DNA of 64,000 nucleotides from Bacillus manliponensis (GTDB lineage Bacteria; Bacillota; Bacilli; Bacillales; Bacillaceae_G). The position numbers were made by a program, and so were the translations under genes. Position 1 is the stretch's first letter, and each line of letters begins with the position of its first letter. The notes under the pieces are model-generated. The model had not been told where the DNA came from, did not search any database, and worked only from the letters and a program-made list of their open reading frames with translations. Location of the stretch: NCBI RefSeq assembly GCF_000712595.1, contig NZ_JOTN01000006.1, forward strand, positions 124,001 to 188,000, in the 5' to 3' direction. Positions 42,182 to 51,367 of the stretch are shown here, in pieces.

Positions 42182-43819
42182 TTATTGTAGCCCAAGACGT
42201 CTTAATCGGTTATATAACGTTGCTCTTGTAATTCCAAGCTGCTTTGCACATTCCGCTTTGTTTCCATGTAACAATCGTAACGCTCTTTCCAGTACTTCTT
42301 TCTCATGGCGATTCATTTCTTCTTCTAGCGGTAAAATCGTATATTCTTGAATGTCTTTAGGAGTAGGGTTGCTATGGAATTCAATCTTATTACTACTTGT
42401 GTGGAAAGGTAAATATTCTTTTCGAATGATGCCATCCGTTGCAAATACAACGAGCCGCTCCATAACGTTCCGAAGTTCACGAATGTTACCAGGCCAATCA
42501 TAAGTAAGCAGCTCTTGCATTACTTCTGGAGATATTTCATGAACGGGCCTGCCGTAGCTCATAACAAAATCGTTCAAAAAGTGATGTGTTAACTCTATAA
42601 TATCTTCACGTCTTTCTCGTAAAGGCGGGATATATAAACTAACAACATTTAATCGATAATATAAATCTTCACGGAACTTTCCTTCTTGCATGAGTGCTTG
42701 TAAATCACGATTGGTCGCCGCTATGATTCGAAAATCAATCTGCATTTCTTTTTCCCCGCCAACACGATAATATTTTCGTTCTTGTAAGACGCGTAGCAGC
42801 TTTACTTGCATATCAAGCGGCATTTCACCTATTTCATCTAAAAATAGCGTACCGCCTTTTGCAAGTTCAATTTTTCCTTTTTTTCCTTTCGTGTTTGCTC
42901 CTGAAAAAGCACCACGTTCGTATCCAAACAATTCGCTTTCGAATAAAGCATCAGGGATTGCACCGCAGTTAATAGAAATGAACGGAGCATTTTGTTTTTC
43001 GCTTGCTTCATGAATTGCTTTTGCAAACACTTCTTTACCAGATCCACTTTCTCCAAGTATAAGAACTGTCGATCTTACAGAGCATACTTTACGAGCGAGT
43101 TGAACAGCCCTTTGTAAAGGTTTGCTTGTACCTTTAATGACACAAAAAGGATCTTTTGCATCTTTATATTTTGCGACCTCTTGTTCTAAACGATGTACTT
43201 CGTGTGACATAGTAAATAATTTGTCATTTAATAGGATTTGATTCGTTACATCTGTTTCTGAAACAACAGCACCGATCTTCTTTTCTTGCAAATAAACAGG
43301 ATTAGAATTAATTAACACAAAGAGATCTGAACGGGGCTGATGATATTTCTTTGTAATGCTTTTTCCTTTATAAAGGGACTGTAAAATTTCTAAATTGTTG
43401 TAATCGAAAAAGTGTGTAATCGGCTTCCCGATAATATCATTTTGTTTCACCGAGAAGATTTTTTCAGCACCTTCTGTCCATGTACGAACGCGTTCCTCAT
43501 CATCGATTACAGTAACGGAGGCATCAGTTGTTTGAATCACTGTGTTATAGAATGCTAGCAGCCGATTATAGTGCATGTATAACATCTCCATGACTTGAGC
43601 CGCTGTTATTTGATACATTACATCCCCATTTTGATTGGTAATCGTTACGACAGAATGTTGATAACATGCATTGATTAAAGAAGGAAGCGGATTCTCCTCA
43701 CTTACAATTGCACATAGAGCTGCTTTAGCCTGATCATACGATTCTCCATTTTGTCGATTATCATCTGTTTTCTCATAATATCTCATAAATTCTTTTATAC
43801 TTCGTAATGAAAATGCCAT
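42182..43819 (-). CDS. sigma-54-dependent transcriptional activator (PAS, AAA+, Fis-HTH)
   Basis: The 545-aa protein has a PAS-like sensor (about 95-195), a AAA+ domain with P-loop GESGSGKE (256-263), sigma-54 contact loop GAFSGA (303-308; Thr is replaced by Ser), Walker B GGTLFLDEIGE, and a C-terminal Fis-type helix-turn-helix (NKAECAKQLGITRATLYNRL). It should bind upstream of both operons and open the sigma-54 promoters in response to the imino-acid substrate. AGGAGGGG precedes the ATG. It resembles RocR/PrdR-type amino acid catabolism regulators. Confidence 0.92.
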   Translation of the reverse strand: MAFSLRSIKEFMRYYEKTDDNRQNGESYDQAKAALCAIVSEENPLPSLINACYQHSVVTITNQNGDVMYQITAAQVMEMLYMHYNRLLAFYNTVIQTTDASVTVIDDEERVRTWTEGAEKIFSVKQNDIIGKPITHFFDYNNLEILQSLYKGKSITKKYHQPRSDLFVLINSNPVYLQEKKIGAVVSETDVTNQILLNDKLFTMSHEVHRLEQEVAKYKDAKDPFCVIKGTSKPLQRAVQLARKVCSVRSTVLILGESGSGKEVFAKAIHEASEKQNAPFISINCGAIPDALFESELFGYERGAFSGANTKGKKGKIELAKGGTLFLDEIGEMPLDMQVKLLRVLQERKYYRVGGEKEMQIDFRIIAATNRDLQALMQEGKFREDLYYRLNVVSLYIPPLRERREDIIELTHHFLNDFVMSYGRPVHEISPEVMQELLTYDWPGNIRELRNVMERLVVFATDGIIRKEYLPFHTSSNKIEFHSNPTPKDIQEYTILPLEEEMNRHEKEVLERALRLLHGNKAECAKQLGITRATLYNRLRRLGLQ

Positions 43820-43849
43820 AAGCCCCTCCTAAACTGTCAAAAGATATTT

Positions 43850-43899
43850 ACACTATTAAAAAAATTATACACTTTCAATTTAAATAGTATAAATATTTT
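43850..43899. promoter_or_regulatory. candidate upstream activator site
   Basis: TATTTACACTATT and, 20-odd bases later, AATAGTATAAATA form a near-perfect inverted repeat upstream of the activator gene and of the plus-strand operon. Such dyads about 150 bases before a sigma-54 promoter are typical enhancer sites. Confidence 0.4.
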
Positions 43900-44039
43900 T
43901 ACACTTATTTTTTACTAACATTTTATAGCGAGAAAAAATAGTGACTTTTTAGTTTGAACACAAAATTTTATCCCACATAAACTGCTTGACAATTAGCGTG
44001 GATGAAGAAAAAACATTGATTGAAGCTTCACTCTATAAC

Positions 44040-44056
44040 TTGGCATATAAATTGCT
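44040..44056 (+). promoter_or_regulatory. sigma-54 promoter of the dehydrogenase/epimerase operon
   Basis: TTGGCAT-N5-TTGCT has GG and GC exactly ten bases apart, nearly identical to the minus-strand promoter at 42150. Transcription should start near 44067. Confidence 0.85.
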
Positions 44057-44092
44057 TTATGAAAGATGTATAGAAATTTTATAAAGAAGGAG

Positions 44093-45274
44093 GTGGACAC
44101 GATAAAGCATTGTGAAGTGTTAATCATTGGTGGAGGGGTTATCGGCTGTGCTATCGCATACTATACCGCAAAATCTGGAAAAGAGGTAACAATCATTGAG
44201 AAAGGAGAATTTGTGAGTGGTACGTCTTCAAGGTGTGATGGAAACATTTTAGCAATTGATAAGGACCCAGGGTTTGATAGTCAAATGTCACTATTTAGTC
44301 AACGTCTAGTAGATGAATTAAGCTCAGAATTAGAACATCCTTTTGAATATAGAGCACCAGGTAGTATTCTCGTTTGTGAGTCTGATGAAGAGATGGAAGC
44401 TGCAAAACAATGGGTAGAGCGACAAAGAAATGCAGGTTTGCCGTTTCGTATGTTAGACCGGCAAGATATACGGCAAGAGTCGCCTTTTTTTGCAGATGAT
44501 TTATTAGGAGGATTAGAATGTGCAACCGATTCAACCGTAAATCCATATTTGCTTGCTTTTGCACTTCTTGAAGGAGCGAAAACATTAGGGGCACAAGCTT
44601 TCGCCTATACAGAAGTGAAAGAAATGAAGAAAAGGGAAGATGGTTCATTCGTTGTTGAAACAACAAATGGGAGCTTTACTGCAAAATATGTTGTCAATGC
44701 CGCTGGGATATGGGCTCCTAAAATTGGTGAAATGCTGGATCTTTCTATTCCTATTCAGCCAAGAAAAGGGCATATTATTGTTGCTTCTAGACAACAACAC
44801 GTTGGTTCTCGCAAAGTAATGGAATTTGGCTACTTAATTTCAAAGTTTGGTGGAAAACGCCGTGTTGATTCATTAACAGAAAAATATGGTGTCGCGCTAG
44901 TTTTTGAGCCAACGGAGAGTCAAAATTTTTTAATCGGTAGCAGTAGAGAGTTTGCCGGATTTCATACAAATGTCAACAATGAAGTGATGAAATGTATTGC
45001 AAATCGGGCGATTCGTTTTTATCCAAAGATGGCAGATATGATGGTCATTCGGTGCTACACCGGCTTAAGGCCGTGGACTGAGGACCATTTACCGATAGTT
45101 TCACAAGTAGACAACATTCCAAATTATTATATAGCCGCTGGTCATGAAGGAGATGGAATTAGTCTTGCTGCAGTTACTGGAAAGTTAATGGAGGAGCTTA
45201 TTAATGGAGAAAACACATCGATTCCAGCTGAACCACTTCGTTTTAATCGTTTTACAGAAAGGGTGTTGCACTGA
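44093..45274 (+). CDS. FAD-dependent D-amino/imino-acid dehydrogenase (HcnC/DadA-like)
   Basis: This ~390-aa DadA-family flavoprotein begins EVLIIGGGVIGCAIAYYTA, has the FAD-family GLRPWTEDHLPI and ends AAGHEGDGISLAAVTGKLM. It should oxidise cis-4-hydroxy-D-proline, or a similar D-imino acid, to the pyrroline, passing electrons to the partner oxidoreductase. Start: AAGGAGG (44087-44093) is followed after 8 bases by ATA 44102, where relatives have ATG (MKHCEVLI). GTG 44093, used for the coordinates, is inside the ribosome site, and ATG 44066 is at the transcription start. First gene of the operon. Confidence 0.85.
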   Translation: MDTIKHCEVLIIGGGVIGCAIAYYTAKSGKEVTIIEKGEFVSGTSSRCDGNILAIDKDPGFDSQMSLFSQRLVDELSSELEHPFEYRAPGSILVCESDEEMEAAKQWVERQRNAGLPFRMLDRQDIRQESPFFADDLLGGLECATDSTVNPYLLAFALLEGAKTLGAQAFAYTEVKEMKKREDGSFVVETTNGSFTAKYVVNAAGIWAPKIGEMLDLSIPIQPRKGHIIVASRQQHVGSRKVMEFGYLISKFGGKRRVDSLTEKYGVALVFEPTESQNFLIGSSREFAGFHTNVNNEVMKCIANRAIRFYPKMADMMVIRCYTGLRPWTEDHLPIVSQVDNIPNYYIAAGHEGDGISLAAVTGKLMEELINGENTSIPAEPLRFNRFTERVLH

Positions 45275-46311
45275 TGAGGGCACATAAGGTGTTTACTACA
45301 ATTGATACACATACAGGTGGAAATCCAACAAGGACATTGATTAGTGGTCTTCCGTCGTTAATCGGGAACACGATGTCTGAGAAGATGTTATATATGAAAA
45401 AACATTACGACTGGATTCGTAAGTTTTTAATGAATGAACCACGTGGACATGATGTGATGTCTGGCGCGCTATTAACAGATCCGTGTCACCCAGAAGCTGA
45501 CATTGGCGTGATTTACATAGAAACCGGTGGTTATTTACCAATGTGTGGTCATGACACGATTGGTGTTTGTACAGCGCTTGTAGCGTCCGGGTTAATTGAA
45601 GTGATGGAACCAATTACTACGCTCAAATTAGATACGCCAGCAGGACTTGTGCAAGTTGAGATTTTTATAGAAGACGGCACTGCAAAAGAAGTTTCATTTT
45701 GTAACGTTCCATCGTTTTTCATGCAGCGAGTTTCTGTTTTAGTTGATGGAATAGGAAATGTTGAAGCCGATATTGCATATGGCGGGAATTTTTACGCCAT
45801 TATAGATGCAAAATCAGTTGGACTGCAATTAACGGTAGACAATGCTTCGCAAATCATTGAAACAGCGATTCGTATTCGAAATACGATTAATGAAACACAT
45901 TCCATTGTTCACCCTGAGTATCCATTTATTCAAGGATTAACACATGTAGAATTTTTTACAGAGCCTACACATGAGCTGGCACATGTCAAAAATACGGTTG
46001 TTGTTCCACCAGGAGGAATCGACCGTTCTCCATGTGGTACAGGGACATCTGCAAAATTGGCTGTATTATATGCGAACGGAAAAATTAAAGTTGGAGAAAC
46101 TTTTATCCATGAAAGTATCGTCGGTTCATTATTTACTGGACGTATATTGGAAACGACATCTATAAAAGAATATGAAGCAGTTGTAGCTAAAATTACCGGA
46201 AGTGCCTGGGTAATGGGAATGCACCGCTTTTTCTACAATGAAGAAGACCCACTAAAAGAAGGATTTCTTCTTATTCCGCCGATGGAGCATGAAACGGAGG
46301 AGGTAACATGA
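45274..46311 (+). CDS. 4-hydroxyproline 2-epimerase / proline racemase family
   Basis: The 345-aa protein has both catalytic cysteines of the family, in PMCGHDTIG and DRSPCGTGTSA, so it should be active. It should interconvert trans-4-hydroxy-L-proline and cis-4-hydroxy-D-proline, or act as a 3-hydroxyproline dehydratase-like relative; both cysteines favour epimerase. The start overlaps the dehydrogenase stop (TGATG). It is the entry step of the pathway. Confidence 0.9.
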   Translation: MRAHKVFTTIDTHTGGNPTRTLISGLPSLIGNTMSEKMLYMKKHYDWIRKFLMNEPRGHDVMSGALLTDPCHPEADIGVIYIETGGYLPMCGHDTIGVCTALVASGLIEVMEPITTLKLDTPAGLVQVEIFIEDGTAKEVSFCNVPSFFMQRVSVLVDGIGNVEADIAYGGNFYAIIDAKSVGLQLTVDNASQIIETAIRIRNTINETHSIVHPEYPFIQGLTHVEFFTEPTHELAHVKNTVVVPPGGIDRSPCGTGTSAKLAVLYANGKIKVGETFIHESIVGSLFTGRILETTSIKEYEAVVAKITGSAWVMGMHRFFYNEEDPLKEGFLLIPPMEHETEEVT

Positions 46312-47234
46312 ATGTTCAAAACATGTATACAGCTATCGATGTACATGTAGCTGGAGAAACTTTTCGCATTATAAAAGATATACCATTTATGCGTTACAGC
46401 AGCTTGGCGGAAGTACAAGAGAAGCTTTCATATTCTTTTATGAAAGAAATAAAAGTATTGCTCCAAGAACCAAGAGGCTTTGCAGGTATGAGTGGGTGTA
46501 TTATTGTTCCACCAACTGACTTGCAAGCAGATGTTGCTGTTTTATTTATTAATCAAGAAGGCATAGTACCGTTACATTACGGGGGAATTGTTGCTAGTTT
46601 AACTGTTTTATTAGAGAGTGGTCAATTAAAACAAAAAGAAACAAACCAATATACGATTGAAACGGTTCTCGGTTTGTTTTCTGTAACTGCTATTGTAGAA
46701 AATCATACAGTTGTGTCTGTTACATTAATAAGTGCACCGTGCCATTTCGTTCAAAAGCAAGCGGCATATACTCTTATACAAGCGGATTACTTGTATGCTG
46801 TTTTTCAAAAACCTGAACAATGTGGGGAGATTGATGTTACAAATCTACCAATCTTAAAAGAATGGATGAGAACAATTTATGATACTTATTTCAAAACTAG
46901 TGAGGTACAGCGCATTGTATTAATGGATGACTCGCATATAAGTGAGCGGCGCATTAAAACGATTACGTTTCGAAATGATGAATACATCGTCCGATCTCCA
47001 GGATTCGGTTCTACGATGGCATGTTATATGAGCGCTCTTTCAAGTATAGATAAAGATTACACTCTATCATTTATAAATGAAAGTATATTTCATAGTTCTT
47101 TAGTTATACAAAAGGTAGAGAAAATAAAGAGTGGAGATGTTTTTGCAATACAAAGCCGAGGATTTATTACAGGAATGCAAACGTTTTTATTAGAAGAAAC
47201 GGACCCGTTTCCAGAAGGGTTTCTATTAAAATAG
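46308..47234 (+). CDS. proline racemase-family paralogue without catalytic cysteines
   Basis: The 308-aa protein aligns along its length with the preceding epimerase (AIDVHVAGETFRI, EPRGFAGMSG, GMQTFLLEETDPFPEGFLL). The first active-site motif MCGHD is LHYGG and the second SPCGTGT is SPGFGST, so both catalytic Cys and the His/Asp are lost. It cannot racemise by the two-cysteine mechanism. It may be a binding, regulatory or partner subunit. It overlaps the epimerase gene by four bases and retains a normal frame, so selection persists. Confidence 0.85.
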   Translation: MNVQNMYTAIDVHVAGETFRIIKDIPFMRYSSLAEVQEKLSYSFMKEIKVLLQEPRGFAGMSGCIIVPPTDLQADVAVLFINQEGIVPLHYGGIVASLTVLLESGQLKQKETNQYTIETVLGLFSVTAIVENHTVVSVTLISAPCHFVQKQAAYTLIQADYLYAVFQKPEQCGEIDVTNLPILKEWMRTIYDTYFKTSEVQRIVLMDDSHISERRIKTITFRNDEYIVRSPGFGSTMACYMSALSSIDKDYTLSFINESIFHSSLVIQKVEKIKSGDVFAIQSRGFITGMQTFLLEETDPFPEGFLLK

Positions 47235-47262
47235 AAATTTAATTTTGAAGGGGGATAAAGAG

Positions 47263-48159
47263 ATGAAAATGATAAGAGGAGCATTTCCAGTATTAATTAC
47301 GCCAATGAATGAAGCACAGGAAATTGATTGGGATGGTGTGAAAAATAATGTGAATTATTTTATAGAACAACATGTTGCAGGCATCATTATTAACGGAAGT
47401 ACAGGTGAATTTGTTAGCTTAACAAAAGAAGAGCGGATGGAAATGGCTGAAGTTGTATTAAAAGAAGTAAATGGGAGAATTCCTGTTATTGTAGGTACGG
47501 CAGCTGAAACAACGAAAGAAACAATCGCTTATACACAACATGCTGAGTTGCATGGTGCAAGCGGCGCATTAATCATAAATTCGTATTATTGTAAACCAAA
47601 AGAAGAAGAGATTTATTTTCATTTCAAACAAATTTCAGATGCAGTAAATATACCAATTATGTTATACAACAACCCTTTTACTTCCGGAGTTGATATGAGT
47701 ACAGAGCTTATGCTGAAAATAGGTAGAGAGTGTGAGAATGTGACTTATATAAAAGAGTCTAGCGGAGATATTCGTAAAGCAAGAGATCTTATTAGGCAAG
47801 CAGACGGAGCGTTTGAAGTATTTTGTGGATCAGAGGATTTAGTAATGGAATCTTATTTAGTTGGAGCAACTGGATGGGTGTCTGTTGCTGGAAATATCGT
47901 TCCGAGAATGGTTACACAAATGTACGAGTATGTTCAAAACGGTGAATTGGAGAAGGCTTGGGAAATCAATGATCGGATATTACCGCTTGGTACGTTTCTT
48001 GAAGAATCCGGAAAGTATGTGCAAATCGTAAAACGCGCAATGGAATTAAAGGGGCAAGTTGGTGGACCGTCTCGTCATCCACGTTTAGGACTTACAAAAG
48101 AAGAAGGTGAAAGACTAAAGAATCTTTTGTCACATATTACTGCGAAATCAACTGTATAA
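47263..48159 (+). CDS. DapA-family deaminase/aldolase (pyrroline-4-hydroxy-2-carboxylate deaminase candidate)
   Basis: The 298-aa protein is a TIM-barrel DHDPS/NAL-family enzyme. It has INGSTGEFVSL (residues ~45-55), Tyr in MLYNNPFTSG and Schiff-base Lys in TYIKESSGD. In this context it probably deaminates 1-pyrroline-4-hydroxy-2-carboxylate to 2-oxoglutarate semialdehyde. ATG 47263 follows GAAGGGGG at 8 bases. It sits between the epimerase pair and the aldehyde dehydrogenase. Confidence 0.88.
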   Translation: MKMIRGAFPVLITPMNEAQEIDWDGVKNNVNYFIEQHVAGIIINGSTGEFVSLTKEERMEMAEVVLKEVNGRIPVIVGTAAETTKETIAYTQHAELHGASGALIINSYYCKPKEEEIYFHFKQISDAVNIPIMLYNNPFTSGVDMSTELMLKIGRECENVTYIKESSGDIRKARDLIRQADGAFEVFCGSEDLVMESYLVGATGWVSVAGNIVPRMVTQMYEYVQNGELEKAWEINDRILPLGTFLEESGKYVQIVKRAMELKGQVGGPSRHPRLGLTKEEGERLKNLLSHITAKSTV

Positions 48160-48173
48160 AAGGGGGAAAAGAG

Positions 48174-49658
48174 ATGCTAAAAGCAACGATTGAATTAAAA
48201 CCACGTGTTCGTGCATTTTTAGAGAAAGAAGCTCAGCTTTTTATTAATGGGAATTTTGTATCTTCTGTTAGTGGGAAAACATTTGAAACATACAATCCAG
48301 CTACAGAAGAGGTGCTCACGGTTGTAAGCGAAGCACAAAAGGAAGATGTTGATATTGCTGTAAGAGCTGCAAAGAAAGCTTTTGAAACAGGAAAATGGCC
48401 TGAGATGACAGCTGCAGAACGTGCACACCTTATGTATAAATTAGCAGATTTAATTGAGGAACATAAAGAAGAGCTTGCTCAATTAGAAGCGTTAGATAAT
48501 GGAAAGCCATATCAAGCGGCACTAGAAGATGATATTCCAGCCACAGTTGAGAATTATCGCTATTATGCTGGATGGGCAACAAAGATATTAGGACAGACAA
48601 TTCCAATTTCAAAAGATTACTTAAATTATACACGTCATGAGCCTATTGGTGTCGTTGGACAAATCATTCCTTGGAATTATCCGTTAGTCATGTCAGCTTG
48701 GAAAATGGGAGCTGCTCTTGCGACAGGTTGTACCATTGTATTAAAACCTGCTGAACAAACACCATTATCTTTACTATATACAGCACAGCTATTCCAAGAA
48801 GCTGGGTTTCCTGATGGTGTTGTGAACTTTGTCACAGGTTTCGGACAAGGAGCTGGTACTGCTATTGTTAATCATCCTCATATTGACAAAATTGCCTTTA
48901 CCGGTTCAACTGAGACAGGAAAATACATTATGCGGCAGTCGGCAGATATGATTAAACATGTAACACTAGAGCTTGGTGGAAAATCACCTAACATTATTTT
49001 AGAAGATGCTGATTTATCTGAAGCAATTCCAGGTGCATTCCATGGCATTATGTACAATCATGGTCAAAACTGTAGCGCTGGTTCACGTGTGTTTGTCCAC
49101 CAAACACATTATGAACAAGTAGTTGAGGAGTTTGTAGCTTTAGCAAAAGGTGTAAAGCTTGGCTCAGGATTAGATCCAGATACAGATATGGGACCGCTTG
49201 TTTCAAAAAAACAGCAAGAACGGGTGCTACGTTATATTGAGCAAGGAAAGGCAGAAGGCGCAAAAATTGTAGCTGGGGGGGATAGCTCATTTGAAAAAGG
49301 ATACTTTGTTCAACCAACCATTTTTACAGGTGTAACTGATAACATGACGATTGTGAGGGAGGAAATATTTGGCCCAGTTGTTGTCATCATGCCGTTTGAT
49401 TCGATAGAAGAAGTAATTGAACGTGCAAATAGTTCTTCTTACGGGTTGGCCGCTGGGATATGGACACAAAATATAAAAACTGGACATCAAATTGCTAATC
49501 AATTGAAGGCAGGTACTGTTTGGATTAATGATTATAATTTAGAAAATCCAGCAGCGCCGTTTGGTGGTTATAAACAATCCGGTATTGGACGTGAATTAGG
49601 CTCCTATGCTCTTGATAATTATACAGAAGTAAAAAGCGTTTGGGTTAATTTAAAATGA
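48174..49658 (+). CDS. aldehyde dehydrogenase (2-oxoglutarate semialdehyde dehydrogenase candidate)
   Basis: The 494-aa ALDH has NAD-binding FTGSTETGK, general-base Glu in LELGGKSPN and nucleophile Cys in GQNCSAGSR. It should oxidise 2-oxoglutarate semialdehyde to 2-oxoglutarate, the last step of hydroxyproline breakdown. AAGGGGGA precedes the ATG. Related betaine-type ALDHs look similar, so the substrate rests on context. Confidence 0.9.
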   Translation: MLKATIELKPRVRAFLEKEAQLFINGNFVSSVSGKTFETYNPATEEVLTVVSEAQKEDVDIAVRAAKKAFETGKWPEMTAAERAHLMYKLADLIEEHKEELAQLEALDNGKPYQAALEDDIPATVENYRYYAGWATKILGQTIPISKDYLNYTRHEPIGVVGQIIPWNYPLVMSAWKMGAALATGCTIVLKPAEQTPLSLLYTAQLFQEAGFPDGVVNFVTGFGQGAGTAIVNHPHIDKIAFTGSTETGKYIMRQSADMIKHVTLELGGKSPNIILEDADLSEAIPGAFHGIMYNHGQNCSAGSRVFVHQTHYEQVVEEFVALAKGVKLGSGLDPDTDMGPLVSKKQQERVLRYIEQGKAEGAKIVAGGDSSFEKGYFVQPTIFTGVTDNMTIVREEIFGPVVVIMPFDSIEEVIERANSSSYGLAAGIWTQNIKTGHQIANQLKAGTVWINDYNLENPAAPFGGYKQSGIGRELGSYALDNYTEVKSVWVNLK

Positions 49659-49672
49659 TGGTTATATGAGGG

Positions 49673-49711
49673 GGAACGGACAATTTGAATGGATAACAAG
49701 TTGTCCGTTCC
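49673..49711 (+). other. intercistronic hairpin before the AGCS gene
   Basis: GGAACGGACAA and TTGTCCGTTCC form an 11-bp stem with a 17-base loop, starting 15 bases after the ALDH stop. No T-run follows, so it is more likely an mRNA processing or partial attenuation element than a full terminator. Confidence 0.55.
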
Positions 49712-49728
49712 ATTTCAATATAGAAAAA

Positions 49729-49742
49729 ATGAAAGCGTTTTA
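49729..49742 (+). promoter_or_regulatory. weak cre-like site
   Basis: ATGAAAGCGTTTTA matches the CcpA cre consensus in the centre (AAAGCGTTT) but not at the right edge. It would place the transporter under catabolite repression. Confidence 0.3.
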
Positions 49743-49785
49743 TTTTAGTGGGGTTTATACAATTAAGGTGGGAAGAGGGGATTGG

Positions 49786-51276
49786 ATGGCGAGTGTAGTA
49801 GAATGGTTAGTAGGACAGGTCTGGAGTATTGGATTAGTAATTTTTGCATTAGGAGCTGGGATTTACTTCTCTGTTATAACAAGATTTGTACAAATTCGTT
49901 ATTTTATAGAAATGATAAAATTACTTAGAGAAGGCAAAAGTTCAAACGAAGGCATTTCATCTTTTCAAGCTTTTTGTTTATCATTATCTGGCCGTGTGGG
50001 AGTTGGGAATATTGCGGGGGTAGCAACAGCAATTGCTTTCGGTGGTCCTGGAGCTGTGTTTTGGATGTGGGTGATGGCGTTGCTCGGCGGGGCTAGTGCA
50101 TTTGTAGAATCGACCCTTTCTCAGTTGTATAAAACGAAAGTTGGAGATGAGTATCGCGGGGGAACACCGTATTTTATTGAAAAAGGTTTAAAAATGAAAT
50201 GGTTTGCGGTTCTTGTTGCAATTGTTGTTACACTTTCTTATGGATTGTTATTACCAGGAATACAATCAAGTAGCATTGCAGTTGGATTTGAAAATTCGTC
50301 TCAAATAAGCAAATACATTACAGGTATTTTATTAGTAGCTTTACTTGGTGCAATTATTTTTGGTGGTGTAAAACGAATTGCAGTTGCTTCACAAATGTTA
50401 GTCCCTTTTATGGCAATTGGGTATGTAATCGTTACATGTATAGTACTACTTGCCAATGTAACAGAAATCCCAACTATGTTTGCCCTTATTTTTTCTAGTG
50501 CATTTGGAACAAACGAACTATTTGGAGGAATTGTTGGAGCTGCGATTGCTTGGGGTGTAAAACGAGCTGTTTTTTCAAATGTTGCCGGTGTTGGTGAAGC
50601 AACATATAGTTCAGCGGCTGCTGAAGTGTCACATCCTGCGAAGCAAGGTCTCGTGCAAGCTTTCTCTGTTTATATTGATACAATTGTTGTCTGTACAGCA
50701 ACTGCACTTATGATTTTAATAACAGGAATGTATAATGTAACACCAGAAGGACAAAAGCCTATCGTTCAAAAGATGGGAAATATAGAAGCTGGTCCGGTTT
50801 ATACACAACAAGCTGTAGAAACAATATTCCCTGGATTCGGTCCATTATTTGTCTCCATCGCAATCTTTTTCTTCGCTTTTACTACACTACTTGCTTACTA
50901 CTATATTGCAGAAACTACACTCATTTATTTAGATCACAAATTCAAATGGAAATGGTTAAAAACTGTACTGAAAGTTGTTTTTTTGATTATGGTTTATATC
51001 GGAAGTGTTGAATCCGCTTCTCTCTTATGGAACCTTGGAGATTTAGGAATTGGCAGTATGGCTTGGCTCAATCTTCTTGCCATTATATTATTAACAAAGC
51101 CAGCTTTAAAAGTATTAAAAGACTATGAAAAGCAAAGGAAAGAAGGAAAAGATCCAGTATTTGATCCGAAACAAGCTGGAATTGAAGGTGTTGAGTTTTG
51201 GGAAGATGTGTATACGAATAAAGAAGGAATGGTTGTAGAAGAAAGTGTTTCTACTGATAATAATCTCAAATTATAG
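49786..51276 (+). CDS. AGCS-family sodium:amino-acid symporter
   Basis: The 496-aa protein has 10-11 membrane helices and AGCS signatures: GVGNIAGVATAIAFGGPGAVFWMWVMAL near the N-terminus and GVGEATYSSAAAEVSHPAKQG centrally. It should import alanine, glycine or proline-like amino acids with Na+; in this locus hydroxyproline is likely. ATG 49786 follows GAAGAGGGG; the open frame upstream contains the hairpin and is not transporter sequence. Confidence 0.9.
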   Translation: MASVVEWLVGQVWSIGLVIFALGAGIYFSVITRFVQIRYFIEMIKLLREGKSSNEGISSFQAFCLSLSGRVGVGNIAGVATAIAFGGPGAVFWMWVMALLGGASAFVESTLSQLYKTKVGDEYRGGTPYFIEKGLKMKWFAVLVAIVVTLSYGLLLPGIQSSSIAVGFENSSQISKYITGILLVALLGAIIFGGVKRIAVASQMLVPFMAIGYVIVTCIVLLANVTEIPTMFALIFSSAFGTNELFGGIVGAAIAWGVKRAVFSNVAGVGEATYSSAAAEVSHPAKQGLVQAFSVYIDTIVVCTATALMILITGMYNVTPEGQKPIVQKMGNIEAGPVYTQQAVETIFPGFGPLFVSIAIFFFAFTTLLAYYYIAETTLIYLDHKFKWKWLKTVLKVVFLIMVYIGSVESASLLWNLGDLGIGSMAWLNLLAIILLTKPALKVLKDYEKQRKEGKDPVFDPKQAGIEGVEFWEDVYTNKEGMVVEESVSTDNNLKL

Positions 51277-51367
51277 TGAAAAATAGCTCCCGCATGCTAT
51301 CTTTTTGGATATAATCATTGTCTTTGTAAATACTAAACCTCATATATTATGTAATGGAGGGAATATG

